Under the pieces are notes generated by a model. The model had not been told where the DNA came from. It did no database searches and was given only the letters and a program-made list of their open reading frames with translations. Source: Sciscionella marina DSM 45152 (GTDB lineage: Bacteria; Actinomycetota; Actinomycetes; Mycobacteriales; Pseudonocardiaceae). From it: a stretch of 64,000 nucleotides of DNA. Position numbers and translations under genes: made by a program. Below are positions 34,527 through 45,600 of this stretch, in pieces (within the stretch, counting starts at the first letter, position 1; every line of letters begins with the position of its first letter). Where the stretch lies: assembly GCF_000379465.1 (NCBI RefSeq), contig NZ_KB905387.1, forward strand, positions 191 to 64,190, read 5' to 3'.

Positions 34527-34616
34527 GTCCTGCCTCCGTGCCGCGTTCGCGGTGTGTTCTTCTCGACCGTGCCGGTTCGGTTTGGAGATCCGGCCTAGTG
34601 TGGTTGGAGCCGTGGT

Positions 34617-35876
34617 TCAGGCGAATTCGGTGACGACGATCGCTGAGTTGAAACCACCTCGGCCGCGGGCGAGCACGAGCGCCGCGCGCAGCCGGGCAGC
34701 ACGCGGTTCGTCCCGGACCAGGTCGAGGCCGTACTCCTGCGGGAGGTCGCGGACATTGACCGTCGGCGGGATCACCTGGTCCCGGATGGCGAGCAAAGCG
34801 GTGGCCACGTCGAGGGAACCGCCGCCCGCGTACAACCGACCTGTCATGGTTTTCGGTGCCGTGACCGGAATCCCGTGCCGCCCGAAGATCGTGGCGAGCG
34901 CCGCGGCTTCGGCGCTGTCGGCGGTTGCGGTTCCCGCCGCATCGGCGAAGACGACGTCGATATCCGCGGGACCGAGACCGGCATCATCGATAGCGAGTTC
35001 CGCGGCCCTGCGCAGGCCCGGTTCCCGCGCGGGGTCTCGCGAGTCGAACGTCGCCGCGTAGCCCGCGATCTCACCGTAGGCTTCCGTTCGGCGTGTACGC
35101 ACGGAGTCGTCGTCCTCGAGAATCAGCATCGCGCCGCCCTCACCCACGACGTGCCCGTTCACCTCGCGGTCGAAGGGGAGATACGCCGTAGCGGGATCGG
35201 TGCGGGTGCTGAGCGTGCCGCAAGCCTGATGGGCCACCCAGGCCCACGGACACAGCGAACTGTCGATCGCACCGCTGACGGTCAATCGGGCACCAGACCG
35301 TAACTGGCGGCGCGCCTGGCCGATCGCATCCAGCCCGCCGGCCTGTTCGGAGACCACGACCGCACCGGAACCGCGGATCCCGTGCCGAATCGAGATCTGA
35401 CCGGTGTTGACCGCGTAGAACCAGGCGAACGACTGATAGGTGCTGACGAAGTCGGGCCCCTGGTGCCACAGCTTCTCCAGTTCCCGCTGCCCGAATTCGT
35501 AGCCGCCCGCGGTCGCGCCGGTGACCACCGTTCGCGAGTAACCGTCCCCGTTGTCCGGCGGGGCACCGGAATCGGCGAAGGCCCAGTCGGTAGCGGCAAG
35601 GGTCATCTGCGTCATGCGGTCGGTCTGGGTCACCAGTTTCCCGGACAGGTACGCGCTCGGGTCGAAAACGCGGACCTCCCCGGCCAGCCGCGCCCAGTAG
35701 CGAGACGGATCGAATCGGGTCAGTGGCCGGATCGCGCATTCCCCGCGCAGCGTGGCCGCCCAGTGCTCTTCGGCGCCGAGCCCGGTCGGGGCGAGGATAC
35801 CGATGCCGGTGACCACGGCGCGGGTGGTCGGCGGAGTCCGTGCGATCGAACCAGCCCTGGCGACCTCGGCGGTCAT
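34617..35876 (-). CDS. Type II PKS chain-length factor (KSbeta)
   Basis: The 419-residue protein is a ketosynthase fold with Gln178 in place of the active Cys (VVVSEQAGGLDAIG), the diagnostic CLF substitution. Other marks are AVVTGIGILAPTGLG at the N-terminus and FDREVNGHVVGEGGAMLILED. It pairs with KSalpha as the heterodimer that sets chain length. Its ATG overlaps the KSalpha stop (ATGA at 35873-35876), so the two are made together. The longer open frame seen upstream overlaps KSalpha and is not used. Confidence 0.93.
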   Translation of the reverse strand: MTAEVARAGSIARTPPTTRAVVTGIGILAPTGLGAEEHWAATLRGECAIRPLTRFDPSRYWARLAGEVRVFDPSAYLSGKLVTQTDRMTQMTLAATDWAFADSGAPPDNGDGYSRTVVTGATAGGYEFGQRELEKLWHQGPDFVSTYQSFAWFYAVNTGQISIRHGIRGSGAVVVSEQAGGLDAIGQARRQLRSGARLTVSGAIDSSLCPWAWVAHQACGTLSTRTDPATAYLPFDREVNGHVVGEGGAMLILEDDDSVRTRRTEAYGEIAGYAATFDSRDPAREPGLRRAAELAIDDAGLGPADIDVVFADAAGTATADSAEAAALATIFGRHGIPVTAPKTMTGRLYAGGGSLDVATALLAIRDQVIPPTVNVRDLPQEYGLDLVRDEPRAARLRAALVLARGRGGFNSAIVVTEFA

Positions 35877-37150
35877 GGTCGCACCGTCCTGCGCAGGAGC
35901 ATCGCCGTCTGGAACCCACCGAAGCCACTCCCGACGGTGAGCGCGCTTGCCACCCGTTGTTCGCGGGCGACAAGCGGGACGTAGTCGAGATCGCATTCCG
36001 GATCGGGCTCGTGCAAATTCGCCGTCGGCGGGATGACGCCCTGTTCGAGGGCCAGCAGGCAGCCGACGATCTCGAGTGAACCGATGGCGCCGAGCGAATG
36101 CCCGACCATGGATTTGAATCCGCTGACCGGGATGCGGTAGGCATGCTCGCCAAGGCTGCGTTTGAAGGCGGCCGTTTCGTGCCGGTCGTTCTGTTTCGTG
36201 CCGGAACCGTGCGCGTTGATGTAATCGACCTCGGTGGCATTCATGCGTGCCTGGTTCAGTGCGGAACCGATCGCCTCGGCCATTTCGCGTCCGTCCGGGT
36301 GCAGGCCGGTCATGTGGTAGGCATTGCACCGGGACGCGTAACCCGCGATCTCACCGTAGACATGGGCGCCACGGGCCCTGGCACGTGCCTCGTCCTCCAG
36401 GACGAGAATGGCCGATCCCTCGCCAAGGACCAGCCCGTCGCGTGTCTTGTCGAAGGGGCGGCAGGAGTGCTCGGGATCGTCGTTGCGCCGCGAACTCGCC
36501 CGGATGACGTCGAAGCACACCGTGGTGATCGGGGAAAGCGGTGCCTCGGTCGCGCCGGTGAGTACGAGATCGGCCGAGCCCTCTGCGATGAGTTCGGCGG
36601 CGTGTCCGACGGAGTCCAATCCCGAAGTGCATCCGGTGGACACCACGTTGACCGGGCCCTCGGCGCCGATGAGCGAAGCCAGCTCCGCGGCCATGGAACT
36701 CGGTGCGAAGTGCTCGTAGAGGTGCGGGATCGTGTATCGCGGATCGACGTGCCACTCCCGTCCGAGATCGCTGCCGATGACGTACTCGCGCTCGAGGCTC
36801 GTGGTGCAGCCGACCGCGCTGCCGAGCGCAACCGCGGTGCGGTGCGAATCGAGGGCGTCGACTTCGATCCCCGCGTCCTCGATGGCTTCCTTGCCCGCGA
36901 CGAGCGCGAACTGGGCCGCGCGGTCGAGGCGGCGGATCTCCCGTGGGCTCAGTCCCTCGGCGACCGGGTCGAAATCGCATTCGGCCGCGATACGGGACCG
37001 ATACTGGCGGGCGTCGAACTGCGTGATGTTCCGCGTCGCCGTTCGCCCATTGGCGAGTAGGTCCCAGAATGCTTTGGTACCGATTCCGCCCGGCGCGACC
37101 GAGCCGATACCGGTGATCACGGCGCGCCGACTCGCGGTCCATGTCGACAT
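35873..37150 (-). CDS. Type II PKS ketosynthase alpha (KSalpha)
   Basis: The 425-residue ketosynthase has active Cys174 in VVSTGCTSGLDSVGHA, with the catalytic His motifs NAHGSGTKQNDRHE and MVGHSLGAIGS. It extends the polyketide by decarboxylative condensation of malonyl-ACP. ATG 37150 has GGAG just upstream. It heads the long leftward operon KSalpha-CLF-KR-ARO-ARO-ligase-ABM-oxygenase-OMT-SDR-oxygenase-cyclase. Unusually the ACP gene is not downstream but divergent, 156 bases away. Confidence 0.94.
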   Translation of the reverse strand: MSTWTASRRAVITGIGSVAPGGIGTKAFWDLLANGRTATRNITQFDARQYRSRIAAECDFDPVAEGLSPREIRRLDRAAQFALVAGKEAIEDAGIEVDALDSHRTAVALGSAVGCTTSLEREYVIGSDLGREWHVDPRYTIPHLYEHFAPSSMAAELASLIGAEGPVNVVSTGCTSGLDSVGHAAELIAEGSADLVLTGATEAPLSPITTVCFDVIRASSRRNDDPEHSCRPFDKTRDGLVLGEGSAILVLEDEARARARGAHVYGEIAGYASRCNAYHMTGLHPDGREMAEAIGSALNQARMNATEVDYINAHGSGTKQNDRHETAAFKRSLGEHAYRIPVSGFKSMVGHSLGAIGSLEIVGCLLALEQGVIPPTANLHEPDPECDLDYVPLVAREQRVASALTVGSGFGGFQTAMLLRRTVRP

Positions 37151-37306
37151 GAGGCTCCAATCCGTACTCCGATACCGACCGAGCTTGCCGACCGGCATTG
37201 GAGTTCTCTTCGAGCCGGTGTGGTCGCCTTCGTCTCGATCGAGACTCGAACATCCGGCGATCCCGCTTTGTCACTCTCGGCCCCGATAAGCGAAAGGGAG
37301 ACTGGT
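37151..37306. promoter_or_regulatory. Divergent promoter region between KSalpha and ACP operons
   Basis: These 156 bases lie between the start codons of KSalpha (leftward) and ACP (rightward) and must hold promoters for both PKS operons. The right side has AAAGGGAG seven bases before ATG 37307. No strong palindrome is seen; heptamer repeats for the SARP were not confidently found. Confidence 0.5.
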
Positions 37307-37558
37307 ATGCGTGAACTGACACTCGAAGAGCTCGTGGTGATCATGCGGGAGAACATGGGGGACGAGTACACGGCTCCACACGGAACGGAGTTACTCGACA
37401 TGGAGTTCACCGCGCTCGGATACGACTCTCTTGCCCTTCTCGAGATGCTCGCCCATGTCAAGCGCAAGTACGGTATTGCCGTTTCGGATGACGAGGTCGA
37501 AGGAATTCAGACCCCACGTGTATTCCTCGAAAAAATCAATGCCGCCGCCGGGAATTAA
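37307..37558 (+). CDS. Type II PKS acyl carrier protein
   Basis: The 83-residue ACP has the phosphopantetheine serine Ser41 in LGYDSLALLEML, preceded by the usual acidic helix 1 (LEELVVIMREN). It carries malonyl and growing chains for KSalpha/CLF. Codon 29 is TTA, the rarest leucine codon in these genomes. It is the first gene of the rightward operon with the acyltransferase, KASIII-like protein and type I PKS. Confidence 0.93.
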   Translation: MRELTLEELVVIMRENMGDEYTAPHGTELLDMEFTALGYDSLALLEMLAHVKRKYGIAVSDDEVEGIQTPRVFLEKINAAAGN

Positions 37559-37574
37559 CACGAGAGCCTGCGCA

Positions 37575-38591
37575 ATGGCAGAAGTCGCCCTGCTCTTTCC
37601 TGGGCAAGGAGCGCAGCAACGCGGGATGGCGACCGGTCTCTATGGGTGGGCACCGGTTTTCACCAAGGTCATCGATTCCGTTTTCGGACTGATGGGGACT
37701 GAAGGCAAACGGATCCGTGCCGATTGGCTCGGCATCTGTTCGCTGATCGATATCGATGATGTCCGCAGGGCCCAGCCGCTGTTGTTCGCGGTGGACTACG
37801 CGCTCGCCAGGATGGTTCTCAGCTGGGGTGTCACGCCGGTAGCATTGCTCGGGCACAGCGCGGGGGAACTCGTCGCCGCCACGCTCGCCGGGGTGTTCAC
37901 CCTCGAGGAGGCGGTTCGGGTACTGCTCGGCCGGGTGCGCGCGGCCGCCAATGGTCCGGAAGGTGGCATGCTCGCGGTCGCGGCTGGGGCCGATGATCTG
38001 CTCCGGTACCTGACCGGTGACGTCGCGGTCGCCGCGGTGAACGGCCCGCGCCAGACCATGCTCGCCGGTACCACCGAGCACCTGCGTTCGGTCGACGAGC
38101 GGTTGCGTGCCGATGATTTCACCGTACGTGCGGTGCCCGCTCGCAATCCCTTTCACAGTCCCGCGATGGGGCCCGTGGGACGGGAGGCGAAGCGGGCCGT
38201 CGAGAAAATCCCGTTGCGAGCGCCCGAATCGCTGATCTATTCCGGGTACACGGGGTTTCCGCTCGGTGCTGCCGAGGCGCGCGATCCCGAGTTCTGGTCC
38301 CGGCAGCTCACTGATCCGGTGTATTTCGGCCCGGCCCTGGATCGGCTGCTCGCCCGACGAGAGCTGTCGCTCATCGAGGCGGGGCCCGGCCAGACCCTCA
38401 CGACGTTCGCTCGCCGGCACCGGGCGCTCCGCAGCGGGCGAAGCGAGAGCATCCCGCTCTCGCCCGTCCACCCGGATCACGAGGCGGACCGGCAGGCATT
38501 GCTCGCCGTCGCCGACCGATTCGGAGCATCGGAAAACCTTGCCGCTACGCCTATTCCGGTCTCGGAGGCGGCGTTCGTCAACGGAAGGTGA
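37575..38591 (+). CDS. Acyltransferase (MCAT-like) for starter or extender loading
   Basis: The 338-residue acyltransferase has the substrate loop FPGQGAQQRGMA, nucleophile Ser95 in LLGHSAGELVAA and the specificity/catalytic His motif NPFHS (191-195). The first two residues differ from the malonyl HAFH and methylmalonyl YASH types. Relatives near KASIII-like genes in hybrid clusters (ZhuC/DpsD/PokM3 type) either edit the starter or load malonyl. ATG 37575 starts MAEVALLFPGQGAQ, 16 bases after the ACP stop. The KASIII-like gene follows after three bases. Confidence 0.85.
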   Translation: MAEVALLFPGQGAQQRGMATGLYGWAPVFTKVIDSVFGLMGTEGKRIRADWLGICSLIDIDDVRRAQPLLFAVDYALARMVLSWGVTPVALLGHSAGELVAATLAGVFTLEEAVRVLLGRVRAAANGPEGGMLAVAAGADDLLRYLTGDVAVAAVNGPRQTMLAGTTEHLRSVDERLRADDFTVRAVPARNPFHSPAMGPVGREAKRAVEKIPLRAPESLIYSGYTGFPLGAAEARDPEFWSRQLTDPVYFGPALDRLLARRELSLIEAGPGQTLTTFARRHRALRSGRSESIPLSPVHPDHEADRQALLAVADRFGASENLAATPIPVSEAAFVNGR

Positions 38592-38594
38592 AAC

Positions 38595-39638
38595 GTGAGA
38601 CTCGACGAGGTGTTCCTGGTCGGTACGGGGAGGTTCCTTCCTCCGGCCCTGTCCATCGAGCGGGCCGAGGAGTCCGGGCTCGTCCGGCGCAGTGCCGTCT
38701 GGCGTACCGGGATCACCTCGGTTTGCGTCTCCGAGTCCGAGTCGGGTCCGGACATGGCGGTGCGTGCGGCGGAGTCGGTGCTGGCGACCACCGGATGCCG
38801 GCCCGCGGACATCGATCTCGTGCTGCACGCGAGTTTCTACTACCAAGGTCACGACCTGTGGCCGGCCGCGTCCTATGTGCAACACCACGCGCTGGACAAC
38901 ACCTGTCCGGCCATCGAGATCAATCAGATGTCCAACGGTGGGATGGCCGCGCTCGAGCTCGCCACGGCCTACCTGCTCGCCGATGAGACGAAACGATACG
39001 CACTCATCACGACGGGAGACCGGTTCTGTGCCCCGGGAATCGACCGCTGGACGAGTGACCCCGGTACGGTGCTCGCCGATGGTGCCACGGCCGCGATCGT
39101 GTCCACGCGGGGCGGCTTCGCGCGAATCCGAAGCCTGGTGACGATATCCGATCCGAGCCTGGAGGGAATGCAGCGCGGACGGGATCCGGTCGCCGATGCG
39201 CCGCTGGCGACAAGGAAACCCATCGCGGTCGAGGAGCAACGGCGCTCGTTCATTGCGCGCAACGGGCTCGATTCGGTCCTCGACCGCATCGACTCGGGGC
39301 AGCGTGAGGTGCTGAAACTGACGCTGGCCGACGCGGGGACAGAGCTCGACCAGATCGATTGGTTCGTGCTGCCGAACCTCGGCCGCGGACGGCTCGACGA
39401 ATACTTCCTGCGCAAGTTCGACATCGATCCCGAGCACACCACCTGGTCCTGGGGAAGCCGGATCGGTCACCTTGGCGCGGGAGATCAGTTCGCCGGTCTG
39501 GGGCACCTGGCCGATTCCGGTCTCCTGCGTCCCGGGCAGCGCTGCCTGCTGCTCGGTGCGGGCGCCGGATTCAGCTGGTCCGGTGCCGTTGTGGAGATCA
39601 CCTCGATTCCCGAAGGAGAGCACGGCATCCATGCGTGA
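38595..39638 (+). CDS. KASIII-like starter-transfer protein with Ser nucleophile (DpsC-type)
   Basis: The 347-residue thiolase-fold protein has Ser113 (INQMSNGGMAALELA) at the place of the KASIII cysteine, as in DpsC of anthracycline pathways. It has Asn261 (VLPNLG) where FabH has a His. His292 and Asp297 lie in IGHLGAGD, a motif shared with KASIII-like acyl transferases that move starter or sugar-acyl groups. It likely selects or transfers the unusual starter instead of condensing. The GTG start follows the acyltransferase stop; its own stop overlaps the type I PKS start by eight bases, tying the two functions. Confidence 0.85.
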   Translation: MRLDEVFLVGTGRFLPPALSIERAEESGLVRRSAVWRTGITSVCVSESESGPDMAVRAAESVLATTGCRPADIDLVLHASFYYQGHDLWPAASYVQHHALDNTCPAIEINQMSNGGMAALELATAYLLADETKRYALITTGDRFCAPGIDRWTSDPGTVLADGATAAIVSTRGGFARIRSLVTISDPSLEGMQRGRDPVADAPLATRKPIAVEEQRRSFIARNGLDSVLDRIDSGQREVLKLTLADAGTELDQIDWFVLPNLGRGRLDEYFLRKFDIDPEHTTWSWGSRIGHLGAGDQFAGLGHLADSGLLRPGQRCLLLGAGAGFSWSGAVVEITSIPEGEHGIHA

Positions 39639-42600
39639 TTTCGACATCGTTTCTACGCCACCCGAGCCGATCGCGATCGTCGGTATCGCATGCCGATTAC
39701 CGGGAGCCGGTGACGCCAGGGAGTTCTGGCGGATGTTGCGGGCGGGGGTCGACGCCGTGGGTGAGATACCCGCACACCGGCACGTCGCGGAGTCCCCACT
39801 GCTGCGGTTCGGCGGCTGTCTCGACCGGGTGGACGGCTTCGATGCGCAGTTCTTCGGGATCTCCGCGCGTGAGGCGCGGGTCATGGACCCGCAGCAACGG
39901 CTGATGCTCGAACTGGGCTGGGAGGCGTTCGAGGATGCGCGTACCCCTCCCGAGCGCGCCCGGGGCGATAGAGTGGGCGTGTTCGTCGGCGCGATATGGG
40001 ACGACTACGCCACTCTCGCGCACCAGGCGGGTGTTCCGATCGGCCAGCACACCCTGACCGGCACACACCGCGGCATCATTGCCAACCGGATTTCTTATGC
40101 GCTCGGGCTGACCGGTCCGAGTCTCGTTGTCGACACCGGACAGTCCTCTTCCTTGGTCGCCGTGCATTCCGCGTGCCTGAGCCTGTGGAACAAGGAATCC
40201 TCGCTTGCGCTCGCCGGCGGGGTCAACCTCAACCTCGCCCCTCAGAGTGCCGAGGAGGTCATCGAATTCGGTGCGCTTTCCGCGGATGGGCGATGCTTCA
40301 CCTTCGACGCCCGCGCGAACGGTTACGTCCGTGGCGAGGGCGGTGCGCTCGTCGTGCTCAAACCCCTGACCGCGGCGCTCGCCGACGGTGACCGGATCTA
40401 TGCGAGCATTCGCGGTGCCGCGGTCAACAACGACGGCCACACCGACGGACTGACAGTGCCCGGCGAACGGGCGCAGGAGGAGCTGCTGCGCGCGGCGTAC
40501 GCGCGCGCGGGAGTGGAGCCCGGCGATGTGGACTATGTCGAGCTGCACGGGAGCGCGACCAAGGTCGGTGACCCGATTGAGGCGGCGGCTCTCGGAGCCG
40601 TGTTCGGACAAGGGCGATCGGCGCGGCAACCGCTGCGGGTCGGTTCGGTGAAGACCAATATCGGGCATCTGGAAGGCGCGGCCGGTATCGCCGGCCTGGT
40701 CAAAACGGCGTTGTCGCTTGCCAACCGCGAACTTCCGCCGAGTTTGCATTTCGTCACGCCGAATCCACGGATACCGTTGGAGCGGCTGCGATTGCGCGTT
40801 CAGGATTCCCGCACCGGCTGGCCACGCGCGGGCATCCGGTTGCGCGCCGGGGTTTCGTCCTTCGGGATGGGAGGGACGAACTGTCACCTCGTGCTGGAGG
40901 AAGCGCCCGAAGCCGCGGCGGATCAAACCGATCCGGGTACCGGAGTCGTTCCGGTCCCGCTTTCGGCCGCCTCGGCGGGCGCTCTGCGAGATGCCGCGCA
41001 CGCACTCGCGGACCTGCCCCACCGGCAGGAGATCACACCGGCCGACCTCGGCTACTCGCTCGCGCGAACCAGAGCACGACTGCGCCAGCGTGCCGTCGTG
41101 CTCGCCGAGGACCGGGCTGAACTCGATGCCGGGCTTGGTGGCCTCGCCGACCGCAAACCGGTCGCGCAACTGGTCCGGGGCGAAGCCAGGGACACCAAGC
41201 TCGCCTTCGTGTTCTCCGGGCAGGGCGGACAGCGCGCGGGCATGGGAAAGAAACTGTACGCGCGGTTTCCCGTTTTCGCCGAGGCGTTCGACGCGGTGTG
41301 CGCCGAGTTCGACCGCAGGCACTCCGGCGGCTTCCGGCTACGGGAGATCGCCTGGAGCGAGGACACCGAACCGCTCGGGCGCACCGACTACGCGCAGGCC
41401 GCGATCTTCGCGGTGCAGATCGGGCTGTATCGGTTGTTCGAATCCTGGGGAATACGACCGGATTTCGTTGTCGGGCACTCGCTGGGGGAACTCGCCGCGG
41501 CACACAGCGCGGGCGCGTACTCGCTTGCCGATGCGGTTTCGCTGCTCGTCACCCGAGCGCGGCTGATGCAGTCGCTTCCCTCGGGGGGCGCGATGGCTTC
41601 CCTGCGTGCCGGCGTGGCGGAGATACGACCGCTGATCGAAGACACCGAGGTGGATATCGCCGCGGTCAACGGGCGGGAATCGGTGGTCATCGCGGGCGCG
41701 GACGAGGCGGTGGAACGCGTCTGCGCGCGATTCGCGGCCTTGGGGCGTGAACCCAAACTGCTTTCGGTCAGCCACGCCTTTCACTCGCCGCTGCTGGATC
41801 CGATTCTCGATGAGCTCGGTTCGTTCGCGGCTGGCCTTCCCGACACTGGCCCACGCGAATGCGGATTCGTCTCCACCGTAACGGGTTCCCTGATGGACAG
41901 GGGCGAGGCGTTCCCGGCCGGGTACTGGCGGCGGCAGGCAAGGGAACCGGTCCGGTTCGCCGAGGCACTCGATTCGCTCACCGCGCTCAGTGTCGGTCTG
42001 TTCCTGGAGATCGGGCCGTCCGGGGAGCTCAGTTATCTCACGGCCAGGCATCTCGCCGAATCCGATGCGCTCGTGGTCCCGGGGACCCGGGCAGGCGATG
42101 AACCGCGCGCCACTCTGACCGCCCTCGCTCGGCTGCACACCGCTGGGGTCGAACCGGACTGGCGTGCGGTGTTCGGTCACCGACGCGTGGTGGACCTGCC
42201 GACGTATCGATTTCAGCGCGAACCGTACTGGTTCACCGATGCCGCTCCGGAAGTGCCCGCGCCTGCCGAGGCGTCGACCGTATCGATCACCGAGTCCGTC
42301 AGAGCGGTGATCGCGGCCGTGCTCGGGGTGCGGCAGGAACGGCTCGACGAGCAGGCCACCTTCGCCGATCTCGGGGTGAGTTCCCTGATGGCCACGGAGT
42401 TGTGCGAACGCCTCGGTGGAATCGACGGGGTGCGGGTGAACACCAGCGCGCTGTTCGATCACCCCACACCAGCCAGACTGATCGAATACCTTGGCGAGCG
42501 GGCCGGAGACAGTGAAACTCGAGGGTTTTCCCGAACGAGCACTTCGGGATCCGCGGAACCGATCGCGATCCTGGCGATGTCCTGCCGGTTTCCTGGCGGG

Positions 42601-45600
42601 ATCGATTCGCCGGGCGGACTGTGGGATCTCGTTCTGGCCGAAGGCGAAGCGATCTCGCCGTTGCCGGAGGACCGCGGCTGGGATCTGGCCGGGCTGGCCG
42701 ATGCCGGTGAGTCGGTGCCGCGCCACGGTGGGTTCCTCACCGGTGCCGATCGGTTCGACAACGAGTTCTTCGGCATCAGCCCACGCGAGGCAACCGCGAT
42801 GGATCCGCAGCAGCGGCTCCTGTTGCAGACCGCTTGGGAAGCCTTCGAGCGGGCCGGTCTCGATCCGCGCGGGCGCTCGGACGTCGGCGTGTTCGTCGGC
42901 GCGAGCGCGCAGGAGTACGGCTCTCGCCTTGCCGAACGCGGTGGTGAGCACGAGGGCTACCGGCTCACCGGGAGCACGGTCAGCGTGGCCTCGGGACGTA
43001 TCGCCTATGCCCTCGGCCTTGGCGGACCGGCCATGACCGTGGACACGGCGTGTTCGTCCGCGCTGGTCGCGGTGCATCTGACGATGAACGCGCTGCGCAC
43101 CGGTGAGTGCTCGCTCGGGCTCGCTTCCGCGGCGACGGTGATGTCCGAGCCCGGAATGTTCGTCGAGTTCGCGAAACAGGGCGGGCTTGCCCCGGACGGC
43201 CGGTGCAAGGTCTTCGCGGCGGGCGCCGATGGGACGGCCTGGGCCGAGGGGGTCGGTGCGCTTGTACTCGAACGCCTCTCCGACGCCGAGCGTCTCGGGC
43301 ACCCGGTACTGGCGGTGTTGCGCGGAAGTGCGGTCAATCAGGACGGGGCGAGTAACGGGCTGACCGCGCCCAACGGGCTGGCTCAGCGGCGCGTGATCGG
43401 CACCGCCTTGCGTTCCGCGGGGCTCGAGCCCGCCGATATCGACGTGCTCGAGGCACACGGTACCGGCACCCGACTCGGCGACCCGATCGAGGCGAACGCG
43501 CTGCTCGCCGCCTACGGCGAAGGGCGTGAACCGAGCCGTCCACTGTGGATCGGATCGGTGAAATCGAATATCGGGCACACTCAGGCGGCGGCGGGGATCG
43601 CCGGGATCATCAAGATGGTCGAGGCGATGCGGGCCGGTGTGGTACCGAGATCGTTGCATCTCGACGAACCATCCGAGCACGTCGACTGGTCGGCCGGAGT
43701 GCTCGCACCGCTGCACAGCGCCCGGTCATGGGATTCGGGAGACCACCCCCGCCGCGCCGCGGTGTCTTCGTTCGGAATTAGCGGCACGAACGCGCACGTG
43801 GTACTGGAGCAAGGACCGACCGATGGTCCGGAACCGCTCACCGGCCCCGATCGGTCGCGGCCTTTCGTACTTTCCGCGCCCACCCCGGTCGGGCTTCGGG
43901 CACAGGCGGGACGGTTACGCGAATACCTCGCGTCCCGGCCGGCGGCATCCCTCGCCGATATCGGGCGGACGCTGGCGACCGCACGGGCCGTGTTCGACCA
44001 TCGTGCGGTCGTGCTTGCCGAGGACCGCGAAACCCTGCTCGACGGGCTTGCCGCGATCGAACGCGGGGAATTCTCGCCCGCCGTCGTGTCCGGCAGGGCC
44101 GAGGATGGCGCGGTGGTGTTCGTATTCCCCGGCCAGGGTGCGCAATGGCCCGGTATGGCGCGCGAGCTGCTTGCCGATGCGCCGGTATTCGCCGAGCGAA
44201 TGCGGGAGTGTGCCGCAGCGTTCGAACCGCATGTGGAGTGGTCGCTTCTGGCGGTACTGCGCGGGGAACCGGGCGCCGCACCGCTTACCCGTGTGGACGT
44301 CGTGCAGCCGGTGCTGTTCGCGGTGATGGTCTCGCTCGCCGCGCTGTGGGAGTCACTGGGTATTCGCGCAGACGCGGTCCTCGGGCATTCTCAGGGTGAG
44401 CTCGCCGCCGCCTGCGTCGCCGGCGCGTTGAGCCTCGAACAGGCGGCCGCGTTGGTCGTCGCCCGCAGTAGGGAGATCACTCGGCTCGCCGGTACCGGTG
44501 GAATGGCCTCGATCGCGCTCCCTGCCGAGGAAGTCCGTCAGCACATCGACGGCCGCGCGGATGTGCACATCGCCGCGATCAATGGGCCGAGGTCGACGGT
44601 TCTGGCCGGAGCGCAGGACACGCTCGCCGGACTCGTCACCGAGCACCGGTCACGGGGGGTGCACGCGCGCGTGATCGAGGTGGACTACGCCTCACATACC
44701 CCGGACGTCGAGGTGCTTCGCGCCGCACTCGAGGAGCAGTTCGCCGGGCTCGTGACCGAGCGGCCGCGGATCCCGTGGTATTCGGCGGTCACCGGTGAAC
44801 CGGTCGCGGATCGGCTCGACGGCGGCTACTGGTACCGCAATATGCGGGCACCGGTGCAGTTCGCGCGAGCGGTGCGGGCAGCGGCCGAGCAGGGGCATCG
44901 GATCTTTGTGGAATGCAGCCCGCATCCCGTACTGACCCTCGGTGTCGAGGACACGCTCGCCGATGGCGGCAAGCCCGGCGTCGTGGTGGGGACGCTGCGT
45001 CGCGAGGAAGGCGGCTGCTCGCGTGTGCTGCGTTCGCTCGCGGAAGCTTTCGTCGGCGGAGCACGAATCGACTGGACGCGGCTGCTCCCCGAAGGCCGTA
45101 CCGTCCCCGGGGAATTGCCGACCTACGCGTTCCAGGAGAAGCGTTACTGGCTGGCGGGTAACCGCCCCGGGCTCGATATCGGCACCCTCGGGCTGGCCAC
45201 GGCCGGACATCCGATGCTCGGTGCGATGGTCGAACTTCCCGAGTCCGGTGGACTGGTCGCCAGCGGTGTCATTTCCACGCGAACGCATCCCTGGCTGGCC
45301 GAGCATGCCGTTTCCGGTTCGGTGCTGGTGCCGGCGACGGTGTTCGCGGAGCTGGCGTTGTCGACGGGAGGCCAGGTCGGGTGCGGACAGCTCGCGGAGC
45401 TCGTTCTCGAGTCACCGCTCGTGCTTTCCGAGCGCGGCGACGCGGTGACCATCCGGATCGAGCTCGGCGGCCCAGGAAAATCCGGCGAGCGGCCGATCGC
45501 GTTGTGTTCCGGACCAGGCCAGGTCTCCGGGGAGACGGAGTGGGTCCGCCATGCGCACGGTTCATTGGAGCCGGTCCGCGCGAAGTCCGTCGCGGCGGCT

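Noticed and set aside
37536-39884. A 782-codon leftward ORF opposite the acyltransferase and KASIII-like genes
   Set aside because: Antisense shadow; it spans three real genes and has low-complexity Arg/Gly/Glu composition.
41338-43716. A 792-codon leftward ORF opposite the type I PKS
   Set aside because: Antisense shadow; the plus-strand frame is continuous and full of PKS catalytic motifs.
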